Shown here: positions 52,224 through 60,558 of the stretch, in pieces
Numbering within the stretch: position 1 is the first letter of the stretch
Layout: each line of letters begins with the position of its first letter
NCBI RefSeq assembly: GCF_900188405.1
Contig: NZ_FZOF01000007.1
Span: forward strand, 397,211 to 461,210
Length of the DNA stretch: 64,000 nucleotides
Origin: Actinacidiphila glaucinigra
GTDB lineage: Bacteria; Actinomycetota; Actinomycetes; Streptomycetales; Streptomycetaceae
Direction of reading: 5' to 3'
Notes under the pieces: model-generated
Seen by the model: only the letters and a program-made list of their open reading frames with translations
The model's database searches: none
Told to the model about the DNA's origin: nothing
Position numbers and translations under genes: made by a program

Positions 52224-52700
52224 ATGGGTCGGAGTGTTCGGGGCCGGGGTGTTCGGGGCCGGGGTGCCGGCGTGGTGGTCGCGTGCATGCTCACGACGTC
52301 ATGCACGGGCGGGCTCGCCGCAGCGGTGTGGGCCGCGGAGATACCGGCGGATCAGCTCACAGGACGGTGGACCAGCGGGTCGGGCACATCGCTGACGTTC
52401 CGCGAGGATCACACGTTCAGCAGCGTCAGACCTGCCGGCATGCCGTCGGCGACCCATTGTGTTGATCCGTCGGTGCTGGCATCGGGCCGATGGGCGTTCG
52501 AAGTCTTCCCCGAGGAGGGCGGGTTCGGCACTTACGACGAGACCGCCATGCGCGGAAGCGTGGTCTCACTGCGGTTCGCCGACGGCGGCTGCGAGGTGAC
52601 GGCCTATCTGTTCGGCGACGAGGACGACCCTGTGCTCTGCCCGACCGATGACACCGATATCGGCTGCCCTGAAGAGGACTATCTGAAGAGGACTACCTGA
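52224..52700 (+). CDS. Lipoprotein of unknown function
   Basis: A 158-residue lipoprotein with a basic start and lipobox LTTSC near residue 29. The mature part contains GRWTSGSGTSLTFRED and later SVVSLRFADGGCEVTAYLFG, a small calycin-like beta domain with two Cys pairs possible. GGGAGGG precedes ATG 52224. A 16-base tandem repeat (GTGTTCGGGGCCGG-like) lies in its signal-coding region. No partner identified. Confidence 0.68.
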   Translation: MGRSVRGRGVRGRGAGVVVACMLTTSCTGGLAAAVWAAEIPADQLTGRWTSGSGTSLTFREDHTFSSVRPAGMPSATHCVDPSVLASGRWAFEVFPEEGGFGTYDETAMRGSVVSLRFADGGCEVTAYLFGDEDDPVLCPTDDTDIGCPEEDYLKRTT

Positions 52701-52992
52701 AGCGTGAGCAGGCAGCACCGGAAAGCCCCTGAGTGTGCCGGGGGAGCGGTGGTGGAGGACGACCCGAGACAAGAGCGCAGTAGTTGTCGTCAGGGAGAGT
52801 CCGTGCGGATCCGGAGGTATTCCACGTTTGCCGGCGTCGTCGAACACAAGCCGTCCGGTTCCTCCGCGGCGCCCATCGCGCTGAGTCGTACACAGGTCGT
52901 GGCCACATCCCACACGTCCCGCCTCCCGGCCCGTTCTGTGTCCTGGGAAGGCGTGCATGTTCGGGTTCACCCGAATTCGGCGGGCGCAGGCA
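52701..52992. other. Intergenic region without recognisable gene
   Basis: No supported gene or structure in 292 bases. Frames on both strands read as arbitrary mixed sequence. Confidence 0.4.
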
Positions 52993-53172
52993 TCAGTTCC
53001 CGGCTCGGCTACGAACGAAGCGGCTGCCAAGGCCCGCGAGGGCGACGGCAAGCAGGACTGTGCCGATCGAACCGTCGGATTGGGCGGTTCCGAAGCCGTG
53101 GATCACCGTGATGACCGCGGCGAGGAGAAGACCGCCTCCCAGCAGGCGACTCCACGTGAGGCTCGCGTTCAT
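52993..53172 (-). CDS. Tiny membrane protein (59 residues)
   Basis: Starts ATG 53172 with a good GGGGGAAG ribosome binding site. It has one to two hydrophobic segments (LLGGGLLLAAVITVIHGFG, then IGTVLLAVALAGLGS) and a basic tail. Its ATG overlaps the stop of a small upstream frame by four bases. No family recognised; a DUF-type small hydrophobic protein. Confidence 0.5.
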   Translation of the reverse strand: MNASLTWSRLLGGGLLLAAVITVIHGFGTAQSDGSIGTVLLAVALAGLGSRFVRSRAGN

Positions 53173-53351
53173 TGCTTCCCCCTGATCGTCGTGATTGCCA
53201 TCCGCCTGTCCTGGCCGGCCTCGTGGACGGCCGGCAGCAGTGCGAGACGTCCGGGATCGGCGAGGAGGGGAACCGGCTTGCCCCGGGCGGCCACGGACTC
53301 GCGGACACGGTGGCCGGCGCGCTCGGCGGGAACGAGGTGCATGGGCCTCAT
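53169..53351 (-). CDS. Small protein overlapping the tiny membrane protein gene
   Basis: Sixty residues from ATG 53351, stop overlapping the next start (ATGA). Third codon positions are almost all G or C, which favours a real gene, but there is no ribosome binding site and no family. It may be the remnant of a larger gene lost upstream. Confidence 0.35.
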   Translation of the reverse strand: MRPMHLVPAERAGHRVRESVAARGKPVPLLADPGRLALLPAVHEAGQDRRMAITTIRGKQ

Positions 53352-53435
53352 CTGCACAGGCCGGGGACGTGATCTCCGATACCTGTCCGGCTGCGCAGCC
53401 TTGCAGGCGTCCCACCAGGCCTTCTAGGGTGAGGG

Positions 53436-53615
53436 CGCCGTGGTGCTCGGGAAGACCGGTGACAGCTGACACAAGCTCACTCCGGAGCGGCCCTCGCCAC
53501 TGTGATCGGGTAGTTCCCGCCTCTTCCGCCGTCGGCGGTGCCACTGGCCTTTCAAGGGCCGGGAAGGCAGAGGCGGGCGCGCTTCGCCCGTAAGCCAGGA
53601 GACCGGCCGCGGCAT
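53436..53615 (+). ncRNA. Cobalamin (AdoCbl) riboswitch
   Basis: The core elements occur in order: GGTGCTCGGGAAGACCGGTGA, then GCCACTGTGATCGGG, GTGCCACTGG, GGGCCGGGAAGGC, and the B12 box GCCAGGAGACCGGCC near 53594. This is a textbook B12 riboswitch. It ends about 40 bases before the NicT start and probably represses that gene when B12 is plentiful. It explains why a cobalt transporter lies here without a cobalamin gene cluster. Confidence 0.88.
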
Positions 53616-53653
53616 CTCACGAAGTGATCCACGAGGTGCTGGAGCGTGACCGC

Positions 53654-54751
53654 ATGACCCTGCCCACGTCCGACCTGCCCGCGGCCTTCCGCTGGCGGCG
53701 CGAGGACACCGTCCGTACCGTCGGCCTGATGGCGGTGATCGTGGCGCTCCACGTCGTCGCCTTCGGGATCCTCTTCCTCCTGGTGGTACCGAACCACTAC
53801 GAGGTCGGCTCCAAGGCCTTCGGTCTCGGCCTCGGCGTCACCGCCTACACGCTGGGCATGCGGCACGCCTTCGACGCCGACCACATCGCCGCCATCGACA
53901 ACACCACGCGCAAGCTCATGGCCGATGGCAAGCGCCCCGTCTCGGTGGGCTTCTGGTTCGCCCTGGGGCACTCCAGCGTCGTCGTGCTCCTGGCGGCCCT
54001 CGTGGCCGCGGGCACGCAGCTCGCCGGCACTCTGGCCGACGAGGACTCCAGTGCCCACCAGACGCTCGGGGTGGTCGGCACCACCGTCTCGGGCACCTTT
54101 CTGTACGCCATCGCAGCGCTCAACCTCGTCGCGCTGACGGGCATCCTCCGGGTCTTCAAGAGCATGCGCCAGGGGTCCTTCGACGAGTCAGAACTCGAGG
54201 CGCACCTGGACTCGCGCGGCTTCATGAACAGGATCCTGGGCCGGCTGACGAAGGCGATCACGCGCCCGGGCCAGATGTACCCCCTGGGCTTCCTGTTCGG
54301 GCTGGGCTTCGACACGGCCACCGAGGTGGCCCTCATGGTCATGGCCGGCAGCGGGGCCGCGGCAGGGCTTCCGTGGTACGCGATCCTCTGCCTGCCACTG
54401 CTGTTCGCCGCCGGCATGAGCCTGTTCGACACGCTCGACGGCACCTTCATGAACTTCGCCTACCAGTGGGCGTTCTCCAACCCGGTCCGCAAGGTCTACT
54501 ACAACCTCACGATCACCGGCCTGTCGATCGCGGTCGCCTTCCTCATCGGCACCATCGAGCTCGTCGGGGTCCTCCACGACAAGCTCCACCTGACGGACGC
54601 CTTCACCAGTTGGATGGCCGCACTCGACCTCGACAACGTCGGCTACGTGATCGTCGGCCTGTTCGTGGCCGTATGGGCCGTCGCGATCGCCTACTGGCGT
54701 TTCGCCAAGGTGGAGGATCGCTGGGCCGCGCGAACCGCCGGCAGCGGCTGA
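53654..54751 (+). CDS. NicT-family nickel/cobalt transporter
   Basis: A 365-residue membrane protein with eight or so helices. The four family signatures are all present: RHAFDADHIAAIDN near residue 70, LGHSSVVVLLA near 104, GFLFGLGFDTATE near 215, and LFAAGMSLFDTLDG near 252. This class takes up Ni2+ and/or Co2+; with a cobalamin riboswitch upstream, cobalt for B12 is the natural substrate. ATG 53654 is preferred over GTG 53624 because GGAG lies nine bases upstream. Confidence 0.92.
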   Translation: MTLPTSDLPAAFRWRREDTVRTVGLMAVIVALHVVAFGILFLLVVPNHYEVGSKAFGLGLGVTAYTLGMRHAFDADHIAAIDNTTRKLMADGKRPVSVGFWFALGHSSVVVLLAALVAAGTQLAGTLADEDSSAHQTLGVVGTTVSGTFLYAIAALNLVALTGILRVFKSMRQGSFDESELEAHLDSRGFMNRILGRLTKAITRPGQMYPLGFLFGLGFDTATEVALMVMAGSGAAAGLPWYAILCLPLLFAAGMSLFDTLDGTFMNFAYQWAFSNPVRKVYYNLTITGLSIAVAFLIGTIELVGVLHDKLHLTDAFTSWMAALDLDNVGYVIVGLFVAVWAVAIAYWRFAKVEDRWAARTAGSG

Positions 54752-54771
54752 CGCCCGCCCGGTCGTCAGAC

Positions 54772-54810
54772 GCCTCCGGTCCGGCACGGTGAATGTGCCG
54801 GACCGGAGGC
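54772..54810. terminator. Perfect 16-bp hairpin between nicT and PepSY genes
   Basis: GCCTCCGGTCCGGCAC and GTGCCGGACCGGAGGC are exact complements with a seven-base loop, between convergent stops. Confidence 0.75.
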
Positions 54811-54838
54811 AGTGCCTGTCCCGTTTTCCGCTGTGACG

Positions 54839-56323
54839 TCAGGCGCGACGAGGCCTCAGGCAGAGACCGATCACGACGTCCACGACGAGGAAGGCGAGCA
54901 GGGTGATGCCAAGGAGGGGCAGTGCCCAGCCCAGCGCGGCGACCAGCGGGACGCCGACGATCAGCACCGGCAGGGGCACCTGCCGCCACGTCCCCCGTGC
55001 CGGGGCCTTGCCGACCGCCGCCGTGCGGTCGTCACGGGTGGGCCGGCGCTGCCACCACATGCGGTAGCCCCACACGATGACGCAGATCAGCCCGAGCGCG
55101 ATCAGCGCCAGCAGGATCTGGTTGACGATGCCGAAGAGCAGCCCCATGTGGGCCTGGACGCCGAGCTTGCTGAGCTTGGCCAGGACCGGGTAGTCCGCCC
55201 ACCGGCTCTCCGAGGTCACCTCGCCCTTGGCGGCGTCGACGGCGACCTGGTCGTAGTGGACCGGCCAGAGGGCGTCGTCCTGGGCCACCGTCCAGGCGCT
55301 CTCCGCGTCCGCGGGCGGCGTCAGCTCCACCCGGCCGCCCAGCCCGGCGTCGCGGGCCACCGCGAGGACCGCGTCGAAGTCGGCCGGGTCCGTCGACGCG
55401 GCGCCCTGGCCGGCGCCGTGGCCGGCGTGCCCCGCGTGCTCGCCCTCGGCCGGGGCGGTTCCGCCGGGCAGTGCCGTCTCCAGTTCGGGCGCGTGCCCCT
55501 TGGCCGCGTCCAGCAGCTGACCGAACCGGTCCCCCGCGTAGTGGGACCACGTCAGGCCGGTGGCGCTGAGGGCCAGCAGGCCGACGGCGATCCACACGCC
55601 GGTGGCCGCGTGCCAGCCGCGGGTGCGCCGTACGCCGCGGGCGGAGCGGTCCGGCAGGAGAACGCCGCGCGCCGACCTGGCGCGCTGTCCGCGGGCGCGG
55701 CCCAGCCACAGGACGAGACCTCCCGCCACGATCACCCACAGCCAACTGGCGGCGAGCTCCGAGTACATGCGGCCGGTCTCGCCGAGGTGCAGATTGCGGT
55801 GCAGGTCGTCCAGCCACGTGGTCAGCGGCGTCGAGCCGAACCACGTGATGAGGTCGCCCTTGACCTCGGCGGTGTACGGGTCGACGAACACCGTGCGCTG
55901 CTTCTCGTCCAACTCCGGCAGGGACAGCACCACTCGCGTGGTGTCCTCCGGGCCGGGAGGGGTGATCACCGAGGCGAGCGTGCCCTCCGGGTGTGCCTTC
56001 CGGGCCGCCGCGATCTGCTCCGCGAGCGGCCGCGGTTCGCCCCCGGCCTTCGCCACGGTGAGCTGGTCGCCGTAGACGAGCCGGTCGAGCTGCGGCGTCA
56101 GGGTATAGGCCAGCCCCGTGAGCGCGGCCACGAGGAGGAAGGGGGCGACGAACACCCCCGCGTAGAAGTGCAGCCGCACGAGCAGCGCTCGTACGGCGCT
56201 CCATGAACGGCCCGGCCGGGAGGGGCCGGTCCCTTGAGGAGTCGGGACCACGGCGGGGCGGGCGGCCTCCGCCACGGCCTCCTCGCGGTCGTCTCTGGGC
56301 GCGTGTTCCTGTGTCGAAGACAT
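54839..56323 (-). CDS. PepSY-associated transmembrane protein with His-rich insert
   Basis: A 494-residue membrane protein. The first helix HFYAGVFVAPFLLVAALTGL is the PepSY-TM signature, and the family His lies in DLHRNLHLG. Further helices are near 225, 285, 430 and 470. A extracellular linker around residues 325-345 reads EGEHAGHAGHGAGQG, likely metal-binding. PepSY-TM proteins include iron/copper reductase-like and siderophore-reductase partners. ATG 56323 follows GGGGA at eight bases. A Met-rich membrane protein is encoded just upstream. Confidence 0.83.
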   Translation of the reverse strand: MSSTQEHAPRDDREEAVAEAARPAVVPTPQGTGPSRPGRSWSAVRALLVRLHFYAGVFVAPFLLVAALTGLAYTLTPQLDRLVYGDQLTVAKAGGEPRPLAEQIAAARKAHPEGTLASVITPPGPEDTTRVVLSLPELDEKQRTVFVDPYTAEVKGDLITWFGSTPLTTWLDDLHRNLHLGETGRMYSELAASWLWVIVAGGLVLWLGRARGQRARSARGVLLPDRSARGVRRTRGWHAATGVWIAVGLLALSATGLTWSHYAGDRFGQLLDAAKGHAPELETALPGGTAPAEGEHAGHAGHGAGQGAASTDPADFDAVLAVARDAGLGGRVELTPPADAESAWTVAQDDALWPVHYDQVAVDAAKGEVTSESRWADYPVLAKLSKLGVQAHMGLLFGIVNQILLALIALGLICVIVWGYRMWWQRRPTRDDRTAAVGKAPARGTWRQVPLPVLIVGVPLVAALGWALPLLGITLLAFLVVDVVIGLCLRPRRA

Positions 56324-56511
56324 GTGTGCATCCCCATTCGGCACCCGGCGCGCAGGGCGCGGGCGCTCGCGAAGTCGACGATTCGGTCCGCCTCGACGGC
56401 GGTACGGCGTGACACGCCCGCCGCACCCGGGAGCGCGTGGAGGCGCCGGGCAGGCAGTGCGCGCGGGCACGCCGGACTGCGTCCGTCATCGCGCCGGGGC
56501 GAGACGGACGG

Positions 56512-57135
56512 TCAGAAGGACATCGCGGGCTTCGGCGGGCCGCGGCGCGTGACGCCGTGCCACAGAGCCACCTGCCGCGGCAGGCGGGGAGGGGCGAGGA
56601 AGGAAGCGGGCCTCGCGGGGTCCGGCGGGTTGACGGCGGCCGGGACGCGTACGACCAGGCGCAAGGGAGCGAAGAGGGAGACGGCCAGGGAGCGGCCGAG
56701 CTGGAAGGCCGCGGCCTCGCCCCGCCACAGCCACAGCCCGCACAGCACCGCGGCCAGGGCGTGGGCGGAGACCATGCCGATGGACCCGTCGTCCATGGCG
56801 GCGGTGGCCATGGGCATGGCGTCCGCGGCCGGGACCGGATGGCCCGCGGTCATCTCGCCGGTGCCCGCGGGGGCGGTGGCGAAAGCCTGGGCGAGATTGA
56901 ACCAGCCGTGCAGGGCGAACTGGGTGGCGACGGTCGCCCCGGTGACCGCCGGAGCACCGCGCTCACGGCGACCGGCCAGCCACCACGCGCCGGCGGTGGT
57001 GGCGGCGAACGCGTACCCCACCGCCCAACCCGGAACGGCCCGCGACATCAGGGCGTGACCGAGACCCGTCACCGCCACGCACACGGCCGCGAACACCGCG
57101 GCGCGCGCGAGACGGAAGCCAGGCCCGGACGTCAT
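56512..57135 (-). CDS. Membrane protein with Met-rich periplasmic segment
   Basis: A 207-residue protein with helices near residues 10-28, 35-53, 67-82 and 130-150. Between helices 3 and 4 lies HPVPAADAMPMATAAMDDG, a Met-rich segment suitable for copper or other soft metals. ATG 57135 has no clear ribosome binding site. It lies 188 bases upstream of the PepSY gene on the same strand; both may be one metal-linked unit. Family not recognised. Confidence 0.65.
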   Translation of the reverse strand: MTSGPGFRLARAAVFAAVCVAVTGLGHALMSRAVPGWAVGYAFAATTAGAWWLAGRRERGAPAVTGATVATQFALHGWFNLAQAFATAPAGTGEMTAGHPVPAADAMPMATAAMDDGSIGMVSAHALAAVLCGLWLWRGEAAAFQLGRSLAVSLFAPLRLVVRVPAAVNPPDPARPASFLAPPRLPRQVALWHGVTRRGPPKPAMSF

Positions 57136-57300
57136 GACGAGCAATGATGCCAGTCGCCACCCGAATGAGGGATGGGGCGCGCGGAAGCACCCGTGGCGCA
57201 CGGACAGTTGTGCTAAACGCCCGGGATTCCGGACGCGCCGGTCGACGGCAAGTGAACGCGGCGCCCCGACCGGCGACCCGGCGCAGGTTCCGTCGTCAGG

Positions 57301-58239
57301 TCACGCGTTCCCGGGAGCCTCCAGGACCAGGCGGATCTCCGTCACCTTGTAGCCGGCGCGGTCGAAGGCGGCGGCCATCGGGGCGTTCGTGGTGTCCGTC
57401 GTCGCCGTGATGCGCTCGGCGCCTTCGGCGGCGTGGAAGCGGGTGATCTCGGCGAGGATCTCGTCGATCAGGCCCCGGCCGCGCTGCTCGGGTACGACGC
57501 CGAGGTAGCCGACGTTGCGGTTGTACGGTGTGGCGGAGGGGACGGCCAGACCGGCGAGGGTGCCGTCGGGGAGTTCCGCCAGCCGCCACCAGGAGCGCTC
57601 TCCCGGGCAGTCCAGGTAGAACCGCAGGTCCTCCTCGGCCAGTTGCCCCGCGTCCTTCGTGCGCAGTTCGTCCAGGGTCGCCTGGTCGAGGCTCCCGGCC
57701 GACACCCGGACGAAGGCCCCAAGGAACTCCTCGTCGCCGCCCTCGCGGAACGTCAGCCGGCCGCCGGCCCCCGGCAGTCCCGCCGCCGGCGTCCACTCGT
57801 AGCGCAGCCGCTGGATCTCCCGGTTCAGCCCCGTGCGCCGGCCCGCTTCGCGCCGCCAGGCGACGGCCTCGGTCAGTGCTGGGTGGCTCCGCCAGTCCGC
57901 GGGGAGCGACATGTTGTACAGGGGGCGCGTGCCGAAGGCGGCGTGCCCGGCGTCGAGCAGCGCGGTGGCGACGGCGGCCGGATCGGCGACCGTGGAGCGT
58001 ACCTGGAGGCAGTCGAGGGCGATGGGCCGCGCGCTGTCGGCGCGGCCCCACCACAGGGCGCGGGCGAGGACCCGTCCGTCCTCGTCCTCGGCGAGCCAGG
58101 TCCATTCCGGGCGGAACCGGTCGGCGGCCAGCTCCTCCTGTACGCGTTCGGCGGTCAGGGCGGCGACGGGACCGTCGGCGGGGTACGCGGCGGCACGGTC
58201 GAGGGCGGTGGGGTCCGCGGTGGCGGGCAGGAATCGCAT
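57301..58239 (-). CDS. GNAT family acetyltransferase
   Basis: A 312-residue protein whose C-terminal third holds the GNAT motif A: YNRNVGYLGVVPEQRGRGLIDEIL, with the RGRG acetyl-CoA loop, then a TNAPMAAAFDRAGYKV strand/helix. The N-terminal half is an extra domain of unknown role. Start choice is uncertain: ATG 58239, 58248 or 58287. Monocistronic and divergent from the P-loop protein gene. Confidence 0.82.
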   Translation of the reverse strand: MRFLPATADPTALDRAAAYPADGPVAALTAERVQEELAADRFRPEWTWLAEDEDGRVLARALWWGRADSARPIALDCLQVRSTVADPAAVATALLDAGHAAFGTRPLYNMSLPADWRSHPALTEAVAWRREAGRRTGLNREIQRLRYEWTPAAGLPGAGGRLTFREGGDEEFLGAFVRVSAGSLDQATLDELRTKDAGQLAEEDLRFYLDCPGERSWWRLAELPDGTLAGLAVPSATPYNRNVGYLGVVPEQRGRGLIDEILAEITRFHAAEGAERITATTDTTNAPMAAAFDRAGYKVTEIRLVLEAPGNA

Positions 58240-58325
58240 CCGGCCCATGATCGGGAAGGGGCGGCACCGGAGCAAAGCATTAACCACCGCCTGCGCCGCG
58301 GGGACCCGGGATAGGGTGCACGCTC

Positions 58326-58844
58326 GTGGAGCGGATCTTGGTGGTGGGTGTCACGGGCTCGGGCAAGTCCACGCTCGCGCGGGCCCTGGGCGTTCGACTG
58401 GGCTTGCCCTACCACGAGATGGACGGCCTGTACTTCAACGGCCCCGGCTGGGCGGTGAACGGCGCGTTCTCCGAGGATGTGGCGCGGCTCGCCGCCGGTC
58501 CCCGCTGGGTCGTCGACTCCCTCGGCTATCCCGACGTCCGCGATCTGCTGTGGGGGCAGGCCGACACCGTGGTGTGGCTGGACTACCCCCGGCGCGTCGT
58601 CATGCCCCGCGTCCTGCGCCGGTCCGTGCGGCGCACCGTCACGCGCGAGGCGCTCTTCGGGGGCAACCGGGAATCCTGGACCGGCTGGCTCAGCCGGGAG
58701 CATCCGGCATGGTGGGCCTGGTCCCAGCACAGGGGCCGTCGTCTCGAGATCGAACGCCGCGCCGGCGATCCCCGCTTCGCGCCCCTCGACACGCACCGCT
58801 TCGGCCGTCCCGGGGAGACCGCGGCCTGGCTGGCCTCCCTCTGA
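58326..58844 (+). CDS. P-loop NTPase, small kinase-like
   Basis: A 172-residue protein starting with Walker A GVTGSGKST at residues 8-16, followed by LGLPYHEMDGLYFNGPGW. This resembles adenylate-kinase-like proteins (FlaR/topology-modulation class) whose role is unclear. Walker B is probably VVWLDYPRR. GTG start at 58326 with only a weak AGGGT upstream. Confidence 0.8.
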   Translation: MERILVVGVTGSGKSTLARALGVRLGLPYHEMDGLYFNGPGWAVNGAFSEDVARLAAGPRWVVDSLGYPDVRDLLWGQADTVVWLDYPRRVVMPRVLRRSVRRTVTREALFGGNRESWTGWLSREHPAWWAWSQHRGRRLEIERRAGDPRFAPLDTHRFGRPGETAAWLASL

Positions 58845-58926
58845 CCCCGGTCACCGCGTGCGCGTACCGCTAGGGAAGCTCGATCGCCGCAGGTCAGGGG
58901 CGTTCCTGTCACTCCCGTCCGCTTAC

Positions 58927-59618
58927 TTTATTGAACAATCCACAATCGTGTTACGCTTCCGACATGGGACGGAACGGGGATTTCGACGTCGACCGCGCGG
59001 TCGACAGGGCGATGGACCTGTTCTGGCGGCGCGGCTGCACCGGGACCTCCCTGCAGGACCTCCTCGACGTGCTGTCGATCGGAAGCCTCGGCTTCTACGC
59101 GGCCTTCGGTTCGAAGGAGCAGTTCTACCGCCGCGCCCTCGAACGGTGCTCCGCTCTCCAGGCGGAGGACCTGGTGAAGATCCTCGAGCACGCGACCGAG
59201 ATCCGGCCCGCGGTGCGACAGGTCCTCGCCGCCATGACCGAGGGGGATCGAGCGGACCCCTCGCCGGGTTCCCCTGGGGCCGGCGAGGTCACCGGCAACG
59301 ACGCCGGGCTCTCACCGGCCGAGCGCGCCGTCGCGGCGTTGCGCAAGGTCGAGTCGGCGCTCGCGGGCGCCCTGGACCGGGCCAAGGCGCGGGGTGATCT
59401 TCCGCCGGGCAAGGACCCGGTCGAGCTCGCCCGCTTTCTGACCACCTTCGTCCAGGGTCTTCGGATCCTGGGCAGAGCCCGGCTCGGGCGCTCCTTCGTC
59501 GAGGACGCCCTCGCCGTGGCGATGCGCGCCCTGGACTGATCGCGAGCGGGCCGCTCCCCGGGCGCGACGAGCGGGTCCCGTTTCCGCATGCCTTCATTCT
59601 GTATCGATTACTCCACAA
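58927..59618. promoter_or_regulatory. Two copies of a 19-base element, before TetR and before SDR
   Basis: TTTATTGAACAATCCACAA at 58927-58945 and TGTATCGATTACTCCACAA at 59600-59618 agree at 14 of 19 positions (TnTATyGAnnAnTCCACAA). The first precedes the TetR start by 18 bases; the second abuts the SDR ribosome binding site. The first also contains ATTG-N9-CAAT. They are probable sites for the same TetR protein. Only the two ends of this interval, not the space between, are the element. Confidence 0.55.
58964..59539 (+). CDS. TetR family regulator of the SDR/OMT cassette
   Basis: A 191-residue TetR protein with the helix-turn-helix FDVDRAVDRAMDLFWRRGCT and TSLQDLLDVLSIGSLGFYAAFGSKEQFYRRAL. 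The C-terminal half is a helical ligand domain. ATG 58964 is the leaderless-looking start right after the upstream element. It probably regulates itself and the SDR gene 88 bases downstream. Confidence 0.85.
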   Translation: MGRNGDFDVDRAVDRAMDLFWRRGCTGTSLQDLLDVLSIGSLGFYAAFGSKEQFYRRALERCSALQAEDLVKILEHATEIRPAVRQVLAAMTEGDRADPSPGSPGAGEVTGNDAGLSPAERAVAALRKVESALAGALDRAKARGDLPPGKDPVELARFLTTFVQGLRILGRARLGRSFVEDALAVAMRALD

Positions 59619-59627
59619 AGGATTGTC

Positions 59628-60422
59628 ATGGAACTCCACCTCAAGGACAAGGTCGCCGTCGTCACCGGAGCCAGCAAGGGCATCGGCCTGGCCGTCGTCG
59701 AGGCGATGGCCCGCGAAGGCGTCCACGTCGTCGCCGGCAGCCGCGCCTCCACGCCCGAACTCGACGCGCTGGCGGCCGACTACGACGTCGCGGTCGTGCC
59801 CGTCGACCTGGCGACCCCGGACGGGGCCGAGACGCTGGTCCGCCACGCCGCGGAGCGGCACCACCGGATCGACATCCTCGTCAACAACGTCGGGGCCGCG
59901 GAACCGCGCAACGGCTTCCTCGAGATCGGCGACGCCGACTGGCAGCGGATCTTCGACCTGACCTTCTTCAGCGCCGTCCGCGCCAGCCGCGCCGCACTTC
60001 CCCACCTGGTCGGGGCCGAGGGCGCGGCGATCGTCAACATCGGCTCGATCAACGCCCGGTTGCCCTTCCCGATGGTCGTGGACTACTCGGCGGCCAAGGC
60101 CGCGCTGCACAACTTCGGCAAGTCGCTGTCCGAGGAGTTCGGGCCGAAGGGCGTCCGCGTCAACACGATCTCTCCCGGCCCGGTCCGCACCCCGTTCTGG
60201 ACGGCCCCGGGCGCCTTCGCGGACGCCACCGCCGCTGCTGCCGGAACCACGGCCCAGGAGGCCCTGGACGTCGTCGTGCCCCAGAGCATGGGCATCACCT
60301 CGGGCCGGATCACCGAGCCGCAGGAGGTCGCCGACCTCGCCCTCTTCCTGGCCTCGCCGGTGGCGGGGAACATCACCGGCGCCGAGGTGGTCATCGACGG
60401 CGGCCAGATCAAGACCCTCTGA
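59628..60422 (+). CDS. Short-chain dehydrogenase/reductase
   Basis: A 264-residue SDR. TGASKGIGLAV (cofactor) is near residue 13, NNVG near 88, catalytic Ser in IGSINARLP near 137 and YSAAK near 150. GGQIKTL ends the protein. AAAGGATTGTC gives a proper ribosome binding site. It lies between TetR and the O-methyltransferase; a reduce-then-methylate small-molecule modification is plausible. Substrate unknown. Confidence 0.87.
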   Translation: MELHLKDKVAVVTGASKGIGLAVVEAMAREGVHVVAGSRASTPELDALAADYDVAVVPVDLATPDGAETLVRHAAERHHRIDILVNNVGAAEPRNGFLEIGDADWQRIFDLTFFSAVRASRAALPHLVGAEGAAIVNIGSINARLPFPMVVDYSAAKAALHNFGKSLSEEFGPKGVRVNTISPGPVRTPFWTAPGAFADATAAAAGTTAQEALDVVVPQSMGITSGRITEPQEVADLALFLASPVAGNITGAEVVIDGGQIKTL

Positions 60423-60558
60423 GCGCGCCCCCTCCGCGGCCGAGCCCCTCCCCTCGGCGGGAGTCCGGGCTTCCGGCCCGGCGTCGCGGAGCGGCGTTCC
60501 CCGCGGCCGCCGCACCTGACCATCCCGAGAATCCGTTGCTGAGCGAATGGAGACACCC

